Shown here one piece after another: positions 19,661 to 31,248 of a stretch of 64,000 nucleotides of DNA. Under the pieces are notes generated by a model. That model did no database searches and was not told the origin of the DNA. It saw only the letters and a list, made by a program, of their open reading frames with translations. The stretch is from Trebouxia sp. TZW2008 (lineage: Eukaryota; Chlorophyta; Trebouxiophyceae; Trebouxiales; Trebouxiaceae), in NCBI GenBank assembly GCA_002118135.1, contig BDIU01000079.1:124001-188000 (forward strand), given 5' to 3'. How positions within the stretch are numbered: the stretch's first letter is position 1; each line of letters opens with the position of its first letter. Position numbers and translations under genes: made by a program.

Positions 19661-20702
19661 TTACTGGTCCCGGCCTTTGCCCCATATTTGCTCTCCGACT
19701 TTATCAGCTACTTGTTTTGCAGCAGCTACAATCTGCCCTAGATTGCTGCCCATTTTGTCCACAATTTTGCCTGACGTTTTCATGAACCTGCATCACCCAG
19801 AGACAAACTCATTGATGCATTCAAAGGGGCGTGCTAGACAGGCTCGGCAGGTCCAGCTAGGTACAAACTGGAGCAGCCCAAGACAAATGATGTACTCAAC
19901 AACTAATCAAACTTTCTACCATATGTTGCCGGGCATGGGTAGCACAAGCCCTGCCTAGCCAGGCAGACTTAGAAAAGAATAATCACAAGGACGTCTGATG
20001 TTTCACTTTGGACATCAGTGAGAATCATATCATTGCAGATCTTCCTAAGTTGACTGGAGGGTTTGAACCTTGAATGTTGGTAGAGGGCAACAGCTTGATG
20101 CAATGCATCACACTCAAAGGTCAAAGAGCTTGACATTTTTAAAGCCAGTCATCTGACCTAGATTACTGACCATCAGCAATCTTTGGCTGCTGTGCAACCA
20201 TGATCTTGCTGATGTTGGTAAGGTTTGCCAAGTTGAGCGTGAGGCACAAGCTTTTAGCATGACTTACTTTTCTGAAAGCTCTGTCAGATTGACGCCTCCA
20301 ATATTTTGATCCGACTGCCCTCCTGCTGTGACAGAAACACCCAGAATCTCAGCCATGTCTACAGCTAACGCATCCAAGTATATAGCAGAGCCCTTGAGCC
20401 TAAGTAGCATGCCTTTTAATGTATGTATGTATGCATGTAATGCAGTTGAGCTTGCAATGCTTACTGTAGGTCTTTCTGGGTGTGAGAGGCGGTCGTTTCT
20501 CTGCTGTCTGGCTCGAAGAAGCTGCAGCATCAGACACTGCACATGATCATCAAGGTTGTTCAATTAGCATATACACTGCCAATCTTGTTTGTATCTAGCC
20601 AGAGACAGCAACAGAACCAGCCAGCACAGGCTTGTGCAGAAGCTCACCCTCTTGAGCTGCTTCTGTGTGCAGCATAGGACTAGGCTGAGTCTCTGTTGCC
20701 AT
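19661..20702 (-). CDS. Unknown 132-aa protein
   Basis: Four exons on the minus strand: 20702-20648, 20536-20465, 20412-20268 and 19787-19661. All phases close (ATG GCA ACA GAG to GAC CAG TAA). The N-terminal 40 residues are polar and Ser/Thr/Pro-rich (EKRPPLTPRKTY looks like a proline-directed phosphosite region). Then comes a compact segment SMLLRLKGSAIYLDALAVDM followed by Gly/Gln-rich sequence, and the C-terminal 40 residues form an amphipathic helix rich in K, V, A and G (IVAAAKQVADKVGEQIWG). There is no signal peptide or membrane segment. I do not recognise the family. The clean splice phases and the sharply different composition of the four exons argue that it is real. Confidence 0.6.
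19831..19874 (-). repeat. Dispersed repeat family 1, copy g (minus orientation)
   Basis: GTGCTAGACAGGCTCGGCAG, then CAGCTAGGTAC and CTGGAGCA. It lies in intron 3 of the 132-aa gene. Confidence 0.75.
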
Positions 20703-21840
20703 GACAATCTACACACATTCAAACATAATGCATTGCATTTCTGCTTGTCATGTAAATGCATATGATTACAGCACCAGGCAAATGTGTTGGTACCTGAATG
20801 CCTTCACAGTATGGCAAATCTACAGAGTCTTTGCTCTGGTGTGGGGCGCCATGCTGTTTTCGCTTTGTCTGGTCTACATGCATGCTGTAACCCAGGCACA
20901 TGTACTGCAACAAAAACCCGTCGAATTGTGTGAAATGGAGCTCATTTAGACCAAGTAGGCTCATGGGAACGTGTTCACAAACGTACTTTGAATTCTCCTG
21001 CAGGTATGCTTTCTGGCGGCAGTTCCGCTAGGTCAGAGGAGGTCAGATGCTTGCTGCGGATACCGGCACACACCTGCGTATGAATACAGCTTGTGACCCG
21101 CAGTAGCTTTGAGCGCATGGTCCCTACCGGTCGAGCATGCAGTGGGCTGTACCGGATTTTTGCCTCTATCGTGTATGGCCTGGCTGTAATACAACATGCC
21201 TAAGCAGCACTTGTGAGCTGGGACTTCCACGGCCCGTGCGGTTTTGCTTTCGATCTTTCTTTCCGAAGTCATGACTGTGTGACAGGTGACACAGGTGACT
21301 GTGTGACAGGTGACACAGGTGACTGTGTGACAGGTCTTGACAAAATAAACAAATCAATCGATGCTTGACGTTAGGCTGCAACTATTGCTTTGCATGACTA
21401 ATCGACTTGCATTGAGTGTGGCACGGCAGTTGCAGTTAGCGCTGCTGTTGCATGGTAAGCTGACGCGTGGCTTCCCTGCATGCTTTCGTACAGTTGCTAT
21501 AGCTCCGGAGTGTAGACTTCCAGCAAGGGTCCTGATCAATATCAGCATGCGCTCACGCACGTCACACGCTTGCAGTTGCGCCAGTGAAACGTTGTGGGTG
21601 TGACAATACGCTCAAATATACTAGCAATGCCACGACATCCTTGCAAACATACTATACATGTGTTGCTGATGCTCACTCACGTCACTGAAGCAAAATCATG
21701 CATGTCAGGGGAGATTCTGGCCGCTCTGTATCCTTTGCACCAGCACAGTAATTGTTGCTGCATACCCATCACTGCTTGCAATAGCTCTGATTAACGTCAC
21801 CGCTCATGTCTCACTCTCTGTGTCGATGCTGAAGTTTGAC
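20703..21840. other. Region between the 132-aa gene and BCCP
   Basis: It contains the promoter of the 132-aa gene and the 3' flank of BCCP. Apart from the tandem repeat at 21284-21336 no feature stands out; open frames are short and featureless. Confidence 0.5.
21284..21336 (+). repeat. Short tandem repeat, 25-base unit
   Basis: GTGACAGGTGACACAGGTGA followed by CTGTG is repeated just over twice. The inner word AGGTGACA is itself repeated. Confidence 0.9.
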
Positions 21841-24800
21841 TCACTGCTTAATGACCAACAGCTCCTGCAGACAACCAAAACAGCATCTGTAAAACCTATT
21901 TTATGTGCAAACGGTGCAGCATGTGCATAAGCTGAGGTGTGAGTGAGTCACAACCGACTTCATGCCCAAGTGCCCTTTGTGTCTCAAATAACAACACCAG
22001 ATAATTGCACATGCTGCATGGCAAAATGGAGTGCTAAGCCACCTCTCACATGCGCAGCTGCAACACGGTGCACTCCTCCGCATGCTTTGATTGAGACTTG
22101 ACAAACCGCAGGCGCAGCATGCACATGCATCTCAAGCTCGCAACAATGCATGGTATGGCAGAAAAGAAGGATAAAAACAGCATACGCTTTTATGCGTCAT
22201 GACAGGAGCTTCTGAGAGTAACAGCAGCGCAAATTTGCTGCCATTACAGCACTATAGAATGTGGATGTACCTGTCCAGGAGTGATTGAGGCTCCATTGTC
22301 AACTAGCCACTTGACGATTGTCCCACTCACGTCTGCCTGCAACCATTGAACAACACAGATCAATGCAGAGCAAACAGCCCTTGAGACATATGTAGGGTAA
22401 AGCATGTTCACTGCAAAGCACTAGCTTGAATAAGTGCTTTGTGCTTGCATCATGCAACAGCTGATGTATGTCAGCGGACACTACATTGTCAGCAGCAGAC
22501 ACAACCTTTGCACACAGCATGCATGGTGCCGCAACACACATAAGGCAGTATCCTCTGTAAAAGTGAACTGAGACGCATGTGACAGTGCTTCATGTGAAGT
22601 CCATGGAAATTTGCATCAATGCATGTTGCTTGCTACAGCCGAACAGCCTTTAAACAATGATGCTACAAATGATCACCTGAAATTTGTTCATGAGCTTCCT
22701 GGTCTCAATAAAGCACACTGTCTGGCCTTTCGAAACCCTGGGATGCATGTGACAGTGCTTCATGTGAAGTCTTGCATGTTTGTTTGTGTCTATTGCACAG
22801 CTCGGGCGTGGTTTCTCGTGCAATCGTACGCGGATCACGTAAGAGACGATGGTGAAGTCTTGCACCAGTGCAGACAGCTTCCTATTGCTGTAAACCAGTT
22901 GATTGTGGTGAGGTGAAGAGCCCCTTGGTTCTGTGCATTTTCACAGAGACACACAAAGCAGTTCAATGCTTCTGAAAGCACCTAGCTGGGTCATAGAATC
23001 TTACTAGAACGTACAGTAATCATGATGACAGCAATGGAGAATCACACCTCAATTTCGTTCATGAGCTTCATGGCCTCGATAATGCACACAGTCTGGCCTT
23101 TGGACACCCTGTCCCCTTCCTTGCAGAAGGCTGGCTCGCCGGGTGCGGGAGCTCTGTAGAAGCTGCCTGCCATTGGCGACGCCATCTGCAAAGCGACTTC
23201 ACACTTCATTCATGCGGAGTATGCTCATGGTACTGTACTTGCATGTGCATCTATGTTGAGAGTTGCAATTGAGTTTGAGGATGAGTGTGAGTTTGGGTGA
23301 GGAGTCGGGTTTGCTGGACGCTTCTCGGGGGTAGCTTTGCAGATCTCCACAGGGCTGAATCAAAGCTGCTTGCTATCGGGAAGCCAGTGGCAGCACCACT
23401 GAATCTTGTGCCATGCATGTGCTCTGTACAAGATCGCTGTAGCATCTGCTTTTTCCACATTTCACAACATGCACAAGCCAGCATGCGTACACATCTGTAG
23501 ACCAGCAAAGCCCGATAACAACAGCTTGCTGTGGGCTGACTTGGAATATCATTCAACACTGCCTGCCATTCACATCGCGCAGAATTTCTCTCATGGAGCA
23601 CAATGCATGCACTGAACACAAGACTGGTGCTGTGCAAGCAGCACATTGTTGCACTGAGAGAGTTCACTCCCAAATTCAGCTCTGATATCAGCAGCACAGG
23701 TCTCAAGGCTCTTGGTCTCTGAAGCAGTCAGGTCACTGCTGTTGGCGCTTGAGCAGACACCCATGCAGGTGCACATTAGATATGCTGCTGCTGAAGCAGT
23801 GACAGATACAAGAAGGTTACACTGTTGCAGCTGGATTGTGCTGGGTATCATGGGCCCAATGCTTGTGCAGCCCATGCCTGCTTTCAGACAAGTGTCAGCT
23901 GTATTGCGGCTCATACAGTGAGGCGTCCAAGCACTTCTTGCCAAAATTGTATATTCTGTTTGCCAGATTCTATTCTTGCCAAGACTGATCACTGGAAAAA
24001 TGTATATGAGACACAAAATCCGAGAAGCAAATGCCAAGGAAAAGGCACCTTGTAGCCCTCCATTGCAGCCTCTGCCTTGGGCGCAGACCCATTTTCTGAT
24101 CCTTTGCTGGGGGCCTTGTCTTGCTGGGGTGGGGGAGGGGTTGGGGGCGAGGGCGCCCCTTGAGGCTGCTGGTACTGCTGGGGAGGGGGGCCGCCACCCT
24201 GAGGAGCCTGTGACAGCAATTTATAACATTAACGGCAACTATCAATTGAGTGCATGAACGAACCAGTGACATTGTGAAAAGCTGTGTTATAAGTAATCAA
24301 GAAAGTGAAATCAAGAATGGATACGCTTTCTTGATGATTGAATGATTACACTGTGACAAGTGCTGGGTTTGTGTGCTACAGTTCTTGTCTGAAGGTAATG
24401 CAGGCTGAGTGCTATTCAGTCTGCATCATACTTCGGGCTATTAAGCTTGTATGCATGCAAAGCTTGCACACCGTTAGGCCAGAGCTGGCAGCAATGTCAC
24501 AGCACAGGATCAGTGCATGCAAAGCACTCATTTTCACAGCTTGAGGTTGATGATGGGATAATGTCATTGTAGCCACAGCATGTATGCACAAATGCTACAT
24601 GTTGCATCTGATGATGCACTCTGAGTATGCTTGTGCAGTGCACGAGCCTGCTTCTATGACGAGTGAAATCAGCTCACAGATCCATTCTCAGCAAATTTGC
24701 AAAACAAATGTGCAGCGCCCACCTGTATGTATACAGGCTCAGCTTGTGCCAAGGCCTCCTTTTTCCTCACTGCCAGACTGAACTTCTTGCTTCTCAACTC

Positions 24801-25454
24801 AAATTCAACAATGTCAGTTGAGTGGACCATCCTGCAATGTACAATGCTTTAATGAAAACAAACATGGCATGCAAACACTACTTGCCAGATGTGCTGCAGT
24901 ATTCCAATACTTTGGCTTTGCCTTGACCTGCAATCCAAAAGCACGATTTGGCAAGCTTTTGCAGTGCGTCAAAGTCCATTCAGGCACAGTCACTTGTCGC
25001 TTGCAGATCGCTGTTGTCAATGCATGTCAATCACGCACTTAAGCTGTATGAGGTTGACAACCGCTCAATCAGATTGTATCGATGCTGTGCAGACATGGCA
25101 GAAAACTAGGAACCAGTGACGATGTTCAGAGACCGTCACAGCATCGCAAATGCGCCGTGCGCAGCTTTCAGAGCATACTTGATGATGTCGCTCAGCTCCT
25201 CAAACTCCATAGGATTTGTGGGAGCGGTGCCATTTGACGATGCCTTTTCGACATCCTGTGCTGGGGCCGCTCTGCTCGTGACTCTTGCTCGTTGGGCGGG
25301 CTACAGCAAGCGCGCACGAGCTCAATTGTCTTGCTACATATTGAGCCGCTCGGGTGCTGCTGTCAAGGCGTACCTGAGGCCTGTTTGTAAGTCGGGTCGG
25401 CCCGCAGAGGTTCGGAGCGTGCAAGCACCGCGATTGCAGTGAAGCAACCTGCAT
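21841..25454 (-). CDS. BCCP: Biotin carboxyl carrier protein of plastid acetyl-CoA carboxylase
   Basis: Seven exons: 25454-25374, 25300-25179, 24831-24723, 24207-24049, 23185-23048, 22336-22271 and 21864-21841. All phases close; 232 aa. BCCP carries the biotin that shuttles CO2 between biotin carboxylase and carboxyltransferase in the first step of plastid fatty-acid synthesis. Residues 1-45 are a basic transit region ([11 protein letters not shown]). Next are [11 protein letters not shown] and [20 protein letters not shown], the N-terminal BCCP segment. A Pro/Gln/Gly-rich hinge fills residues 105-157 (one whole exon). The biotinyl domain then runs from [20 protein letters not shown] to [10 protein letters not shown], with the biotinylated lysine at about 197, then [15 protein letters not shown] and the final ELLVIKQ. 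The last coding exon has only 24 bases. A decayed copy of the biotinyl exon sits in intron 5. The start at 25454 is the first in-frame ATG. Confidence 0.95.
22677..22745 (-). pseudogene. Decayed extra copy of the BCCP biotinylation exon
   Basis: The minus strand reads [20 protein letters not shown], compared with [20 protein letters not shown] in exon 5. The copy keeps a donor (TTTCAG|GTGATC). The biotinylation core EAMK has become ETRK. A 27-base direct repeat (GCATGTGACAGTGCTTCATG...) at 22576-22602 and 22745-22771 lies around it. Only the 3' part of the exon is present, downstream of the functional exon. Confidence 0.85.
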
Positions 25455-27086
25455 ACTGATCCTGCGCCCTTACTCGACTAGAGCAATCACAGAGACGCAC
25501 AGCAGAGCATCAGCGCTGCAGCAAGCGCTTGTCGGACATGACCTTGGATGGTGGTGCGCAGGGAGGCTATTGCGAAGGGCGAAATCGCACAAGCCCTAGA
25601 TATGGTCCTTGATGGATGGCAACCCGGCTGCAGCTGTTGCTAGTAAGCTATGTGTTGGTAGGCATCTTCGCGCTGTAATTCCCGAACTGGATGAACCCTT
25701 GTTTCGTCAGACTAGTGCCATCAATACCTTGCAGTGCATGCATATAAAGATACAAAGCAGCCTGATCACCAGGAGTTGGAACACGCATGCATAAAGCACC
25801 CTGATATCAGCGCTAGCAATTAGCACATCCTTTGTGTATGTTTCGTTAGTTTGTGTCCCATACAGGCGATGGTGTCCATGTGACATCTTTCTGACATTTC
25901 TGGATGAAGCTGCCACACGGGACCAAAGCACTCCCATGGCATCACGAAGCGCTTGCACAGGCGCGTGCTGAATTATCACAAGCAATATTAATCCTGAAAC
26001 AGCAACAAGCCAAGCAGTCGCAGCAGTGGACTAGTGTATTCTTGACATTGGCCGCTGGCCTTGGGCTTGGGTGCTGTTACCTTTCATGGCACCAGTTACG
26101 GGACCCATTGGGGCTTAGGCATCATGATTATGCCTACTTCTCTGAAGTCTTCAGCAGCACTCTTGTATCATTTGCAGAAGTCTGCAGCGGGCTGAGCTTC
26201 TCTGTCATTGCTGCTGTTTCGCACACAGCTGATGCCACCATTCACAGCAAAACCTCTGCCCTTCTTGTTGCTCAATGCCTCCCCTGCTCGGGTTGCAGGC
26301 AATTTTTGGGTGTATTGCATTTTGGCAGCTGCACATACTCAAAATGATTCATTGCTACAATCAGTGCAAAATGCATGGCTGCCGTGCATTCCCATAGGAT
26401 ATGACATTGTTCTGCTGGTGTACTACCTTCTGAGCAGCTTCAGGTGGACAGCAAGCCGAGTGGCTGCTTTGCGCGGCTCAAAGTACATCCTTCACACAGC
26501 CTGGTACAGTGACCAGCCTGTGGAAAAATGCTTCGTCCATGCACTGTACGCTGCATACATATCATGACTTCATCGCATCTTCTTGCATTTCTTTCAGCCT
26601 TCCTAGCAGCTTTTGATTTATAGCCATTTTGGTCAAGACCTCAAGTAAAGATTATATAGATTATTCAATTGTGTCAGCCAAATCGGCAATATTTTCATCA
26701 AATGAAGTTGACTGAGTTTGCTGAGGCTTGTGACTCTGTGATAATGAGTGTGTGCCCAGCTTGAGGTATACTGTCTCCTGTTAGTGGCAAATCAGAACGG
26801 GTCACTGATGCAGCATAATCATGATGTGTATGACACAAGGTATATTCATATACGGAAGGCTGACAATGCCACCCATACGCTGGCGACCCAGTTGCAGACC
26901 ACTGATATGCCCCGCAAGCACCTTCAACGCACAGCCAAGTGGCTATTTGCTACGGTCAAGCCGTAAACCCTTGCAGGGGTCCAGGCTGATATGTCACTGG
27001 CGTTTAGTGGCAGTCTAGAGCAATGCAAGTTTGCTACAGATGAAGAGTCAAAGCAGGGGCAAGCACATACTCACCTGTGCACTCAC
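25455..27086. other. Mostly unassigned; BCCP promoter at the left
   Basis: The first few hundred bases presumably hold the BCCP promoter. A divergent frame from ATG 25548 ends at a donor-like CTA|GTAAGC, and could be the first exon of the small membrane ORF, but joining is not settled. The stretch 26350-27086 shows nothing I can support. Confidence 0.35.
25904..26347 (+). CDS. Possible small membrane protein
   Basis: An open frame of 147 codons from ATG 25904. A polar, Gln/Ala-rich helix (LSQAILILKQQQAKQSQQ) precedes a hydrophobic segment, WTSVFLTLAAGLGLGCCYLS. The frame is the longest in this part of the window. It may be one exon of a larger gene, because donor-like and acceptor-like sites occur on both sides. 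No family recognised; it could be fortuitous. Confidence 0.3.
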   Translation: MKLPHGTKALPWHHEALAQARAELSQAILILKQQQAKQSQQWTSVFLTLAAGLGLGCCYLSWHQLRDPLGLRHHDYAYFSEVFSSTLVSFAEVCSGLSFSVIAAVSHTADATIHSKTSALLVAQCLPCSGCRQFLGVLHFGSCTYSK

Positions 27087-27484
27087 CTGGGACAGAAGTG
27101 GCAGCTGACGTCCACATCCGATCTGAAAACGGGGTGAATGAAATCATTTGTATGCGTAAGCATGGCAAGCTTGTCTTGCCAATGGAGCTGCAAAGCAGGC
27201 GTAGGCAACAAATCTGCAACGACACAAGGCGCAAGACATGGCATTCTCAAGCAGGCCAGGTATCAAATTTGTCACAGGCTTTGCATGTTCATCTTCAGCA
27301 AGCACTCACTGCAGGTCGTGTACAATTCACTACTAGTGGTGGTACTAGAAGCCCTATGTACCGGTATCACACGGAATTTGTGCCAGCTGTTTGGCGTGCA
27401 CTTGACTTGAATTGAACTCTGCAATTTGACATTGCAAGCAAACCTTCGACTCGGCTTTCAGCTGCTTCTTTTGTTGCAAGAGAT
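27087..27484 (-). CDS. Two candidate exons of an unknown minus-strand gene
   Basis: Exon 27484-27444 follows TTTACAG and ends GAAG|GTTTGC. Exon 27213-27087 follows GTTGCAG and ends CCCAG|GTGAGTG. Joined in phase they read SLATKEAAESRVED then LLPTPALQLHWQDKLAML, THTNDFIHPVFRSDVD and VSCHFCPR. The protein looks natural and the sites are good, but I found neither the start nor the end and do not recognise the family. Confidence 0.35.
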
Positions 27485-27932
27485 CTGTAAACAAGAGTCA
27501 ATTTTGTTGGCAAGCGACGTGCTGAACTGTCACAAGCAATATCTTGGTAGCCAGGCATGCTTACAGGCCACAAGTTCAGAGAACATAGTCTCCAGCAACA
27601 ACAGCACAGCAACCGCATGCAGAACACAAAGATGAGTGTTGCCAAGCTCACACATACACAAGTGTCACTGCAAAAGTCCTAGGACAAGTTTTGCACAGAG
27701 TGCCAACATACTATACACCAAACACATTGTGCTGAAGCTCAAGTCTAGCAGTCTGCTGTTCTGCAGAAACGCTGCACCATTGTGCCATGTAGCTTCCTGT
27801 ACAACCCTTTTGAGTATGCTCAGCACTGCTACATGAAGCTGCCAGTCAGATCCAACTAGTATGTACAGTGCCGAGTGTGACTTCAGAATGCTGTGATCAA
27901 CACTGTCCTAAGATGCTGCTGCTGAGATGCGA

Positions 27933-30900
27933 TTAATATCTTTGGTGCTTGGTATGATTGCCGACGCTGTTGCCAGGAATGAAAGCATCTTTGATCTTCT
28001 GTCCAGTGGTTCTGTCATCAATTGCGCCACCAGTTGCATCATATTGATGACCCCTGGTAGCCTTACTGACCTTGATGCCCTCATGTCCGATGGTTTCATA
28101 GTCTCCTGAGCCACCCACCAATCCTGCATTGTAACAAACCTGGTATGAAGCAGCGCATTGAAAGGGCAAAGCCAGCAGTTTTGGAGTCTGCTGAGCTGCT
28201 CACTGGTGTTGCACAAAACTATGACCGATTGAAACTCGTTTACGCAGAACCCGTCACACCATCAGCATTGCTATGCACAGACAAGTATGGCAGCAGTGTG
28301 CATTATCAGTTACCTAGCGCTGTGAAAGCCAAAGCGCAGCTTCAATGCTCTACAATGTTCTGGCCAGTGTATGTCTTACTTGAAAATCTGCACAATGATG
28401 CATATATGTGCGAGATTAGATCAACATCACCTAACATTCAGAAGGATGATCCACACTTGCAGTCAGGAGGGCTGACAGATGAGTACGCTTCGAATGTGTC
28501 ATTGTTCTCTTCACAACAGTGGCCACTCCTGTGCAAGTGAGCGCTGTGCAAGCACACACATATGCATTGCTGCACATGTACAACTGAAGACACAATAGCC
28601 AGCCATAAAAATAAGGCCAGGCTGAAAGCCTATAATCTCTGGTGGTAATGTTAGTGCGACTGACCTCTTTGCATGATGTAAGCAACAACAAAAGGGCAGG
28701 TGTCAGAAGGCATACCGCCTCTGGTGGTAGTGCCAGTATGACTGGGGTTGATATGGCTATGGGGCACCCCCCTGCCGCCCCCCTGGGGATGGCCAGACTT
28801 TTGAGGCTGAGTGCCCAACACATCCCCAAACTCATTAGTCACGTACTGAGGGCCCTCACCACCAGCCCCAAGCTGCGAGGGGCCCCCGCTGTGCAATTCC
28901 CCTGCGTGATGGGGTGAAGCATTTGGTACACAGCTTGTTGCCATGGGAAGGACTGTTCATATCTGTTCATACTTTAGCCTTTTCGTGAGCATCAACATGC
29001 TGTATGATGTTTGGCAGCTGCTGTGAATCATTGTGGCTGGCTGATGAGGTATGTATCTAGCGGCAAAGTGTGCGCCTTTGGCTCACACAAGCTGATCTCG
29101 GTCTCGGGCAGCAACAGATGCTGTCGCATGTGGGTTGTACATACAAGTGGCAACTGGCTGGAGCAGATAGACAACGACCCACTGATTGAAGGCAGCAACA
29201 CACAATGCACACGAGCTGCACAAACAGAAGGTGCTGCTACATCAAGCAGGCTTGCCCATGTAACATATGCCTGGTCATCTGTCATCTCTGGATTTCAGCT
29301 TGACGCATGCAGGCAGAATTGCAATGTTTACCTGTGCTGACTGTTCTATGAACGCACATGTAATAAAAAGCTCTCTCACCCAACAGAAAAAGAAGGATGA
29401 TGTGATAAGTACCTGTGCTACCCTGCTGCCCATAGCCTGTCCCACTGTGAGGCCCAACCCCACTGCTCAACCCCCCATGGCTCCCCCCATACCCAGTATC
29501 TGTGTAAGGTCCACCTGTGTGACCCAACCTCAGGCCCCCTTGATTCAGGTGGGCACCCTGGTTGCCATACCCAGACCCCTGATTGCTATACCCAGACCCG
29601 CTGTAGGGTCCTGTGATGTCATTGCGGGAGTTGCCAACTGGATCAGCATCTGTGGCGACGTTGCCATGGGTGAATCTGGTAGGTCCAGTGCTGTCTGGGT
29701 AGCCATGGTTTGGGCCGGCATTGGGTGCCCATCCTGGCACGTCACTGCACAGGAGAGCGCCGCAGTTACTCCGCTTGTCAACAATCAACCCCCAGACACA
29801 TGTAATGCTTTGCTGTGCAAAATACAACTGGGGCATGCAGTGAGAGCAACAACAGGTGCAAAGTGCATGCACTATTGCCAAAATGCAATGCAGCTAGGCA
29901 GAGTCAGAAGAATGCGCATCTGTGGAGGATAGCTGGCAGGCACTCCAGCTTTGGGTAAAATTCAATTGTGCACAGCTTTGTCAGCTGCAATAGACACAGC
30001 ATAGCTTGCACAATAGTTGCACGCTTAATCAACATGCTGTCATGAAGTATACAGTGACTTCTTTGGTTTCCAAAGGGAGATGTCCTTATACTGAGTAACC
30101 TTGCCCCTTACTCAGAAGGGCCACTGCAGTCAAGATGCAGTGCTTTATTGCCAATTGCACTGACCTTACACCGAGAATGTTTTACATTTGGGTTCCTCAC
30201 GAATAGAAGTTACTGTACCTTGTGTGCTTGCCAACAGCTGATCCTGTGGAGAACTTGTCAGCCAGCTTTTGCATGCGGGTTCTGTCATCGACCACGCCAC
30301 CCGTCTCATCAAACAGCTGCCCCTTGGTAGCATTGCTGACTTTGTCATGCCTGCCATGATGGTGAATGACAGCGCCTCCCACAGCATATGGGCTGTCATA
30401 GTCATTGTCAAGGTGTGTGTTGCCTGTGTGGCCCACCCCTGATCCAGGGTTTGAGTGGTAGGTTGGGGCTGTCTGGGGGGTGTGGATGGGGGCTGAGGCT
30501 ATGGGTGTGTTGGTGGGTGTGGTCACATGTATGTAAGGCTCATTTACCCTGATTGGCTGACCGCTGACTGGGTAGGGGCTTGAGCTTGCATAGCCTAAAG
30601 GTACAAAGTGATTTCTTGATGTGACAACTGCATTATGTTACCAAAAAAGTTATTACTACTCAAAAACACCACTGCCGTGAGAAAGCAGAGCTTGATTCCC
30701 ACTTGCACTGTTGTTGCATTGAATCTGTCGTTACACTGGATGTCACTACAGCGAGGACTCACTGAGAGCTATCTTTCAAAGCAGACTTATAATGATATAA
30801 TGCTGACTGGCTGACGTATACGTAGCATTATATGCCATTGACTTGATGATGTATGATGATGTGGCATTGACTTGCATTGTCATGGCAGAGACGGCACAAT

Positions 30901-31248
30901 GATGATAAGCAGAGTTCTGAAGCATTGCTGTGCATGCGTTAGCCGATGCAAATTTGATAGTAGAAGACGCAGATGTCAGGCAACTCTAGATCTTGAAGTG
31001 AGCAGGCTGGTACAAAAACAGCAAGTTGCAGTGTGCCTCACCAGATGTCGGTCCATTGGTAGCTCCGCTGTAGGGCTGATTGGCTTGCACAACATTTGGA
31101 GACTCGTTGAAGCCCCCTTGATGGCCCGCTGCGAGACAAGCAAACTATGGCGAAGACAGGAAGGAACGGCACGATGATTCGCGTAATGATGTTCGTGGGA
31201 TCGATGCACTTTTGCACTAGCGCATGTGCCAGGCGGGTTTCGGAACAT
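27933..31248 (-). CDS. Hydrophilic LEA/dehydrin-like protein
   Basis: Exons on the minus strand: 31248-31218 (tentative), 31128-31042, 30594-30219, 29744-29413, 28901-28716 and 28123-27933. Phases close to 400 aa. The protein has no hydrophobic core: it is Gly/His/Ser/Thr/Asn-rich with imperfect repeats (YSGSGYSNQGSGYGNQG, GPYTDTGYGGSHGG). A motif of about 35 residues occurs twice, in exon 3 as KVSNATKGQLFDETGGVVDD then RTRMQKLADKFSTGSAVGKH, and at the end as KVSKATRGHQYDATGGAIDD then RTTGQKIKDAFIPGNSVGNH. The basic amphipathic part (QKIKDAFIPG) recalls a dehydrin K-segment, and TNEFGDVLG in exon 5 is weakly like a Y-segment. I infer an intrinsically disordered stress-protective protein. It is not a canonical dehydrin; an unrelated lineage-specific hydrophilin fits equally well. 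Exon 1 (MFRNPPGTCA) is the weakest part. Confidence 0.65.

Noticed and set aside
21284..21336. AGGTGACA tandem words considered as a regulatory operator
   Set aside because: No gene start nearby in the right orientation; better described as a short tandem repeat.
29282..29881. Single 199-codon minus-strand ORF read as one gene
   Set aside because: It contains the real exon 29744-29413 of the LEA-like gene, but its extensions on both sides run into introns with clear splice sites.
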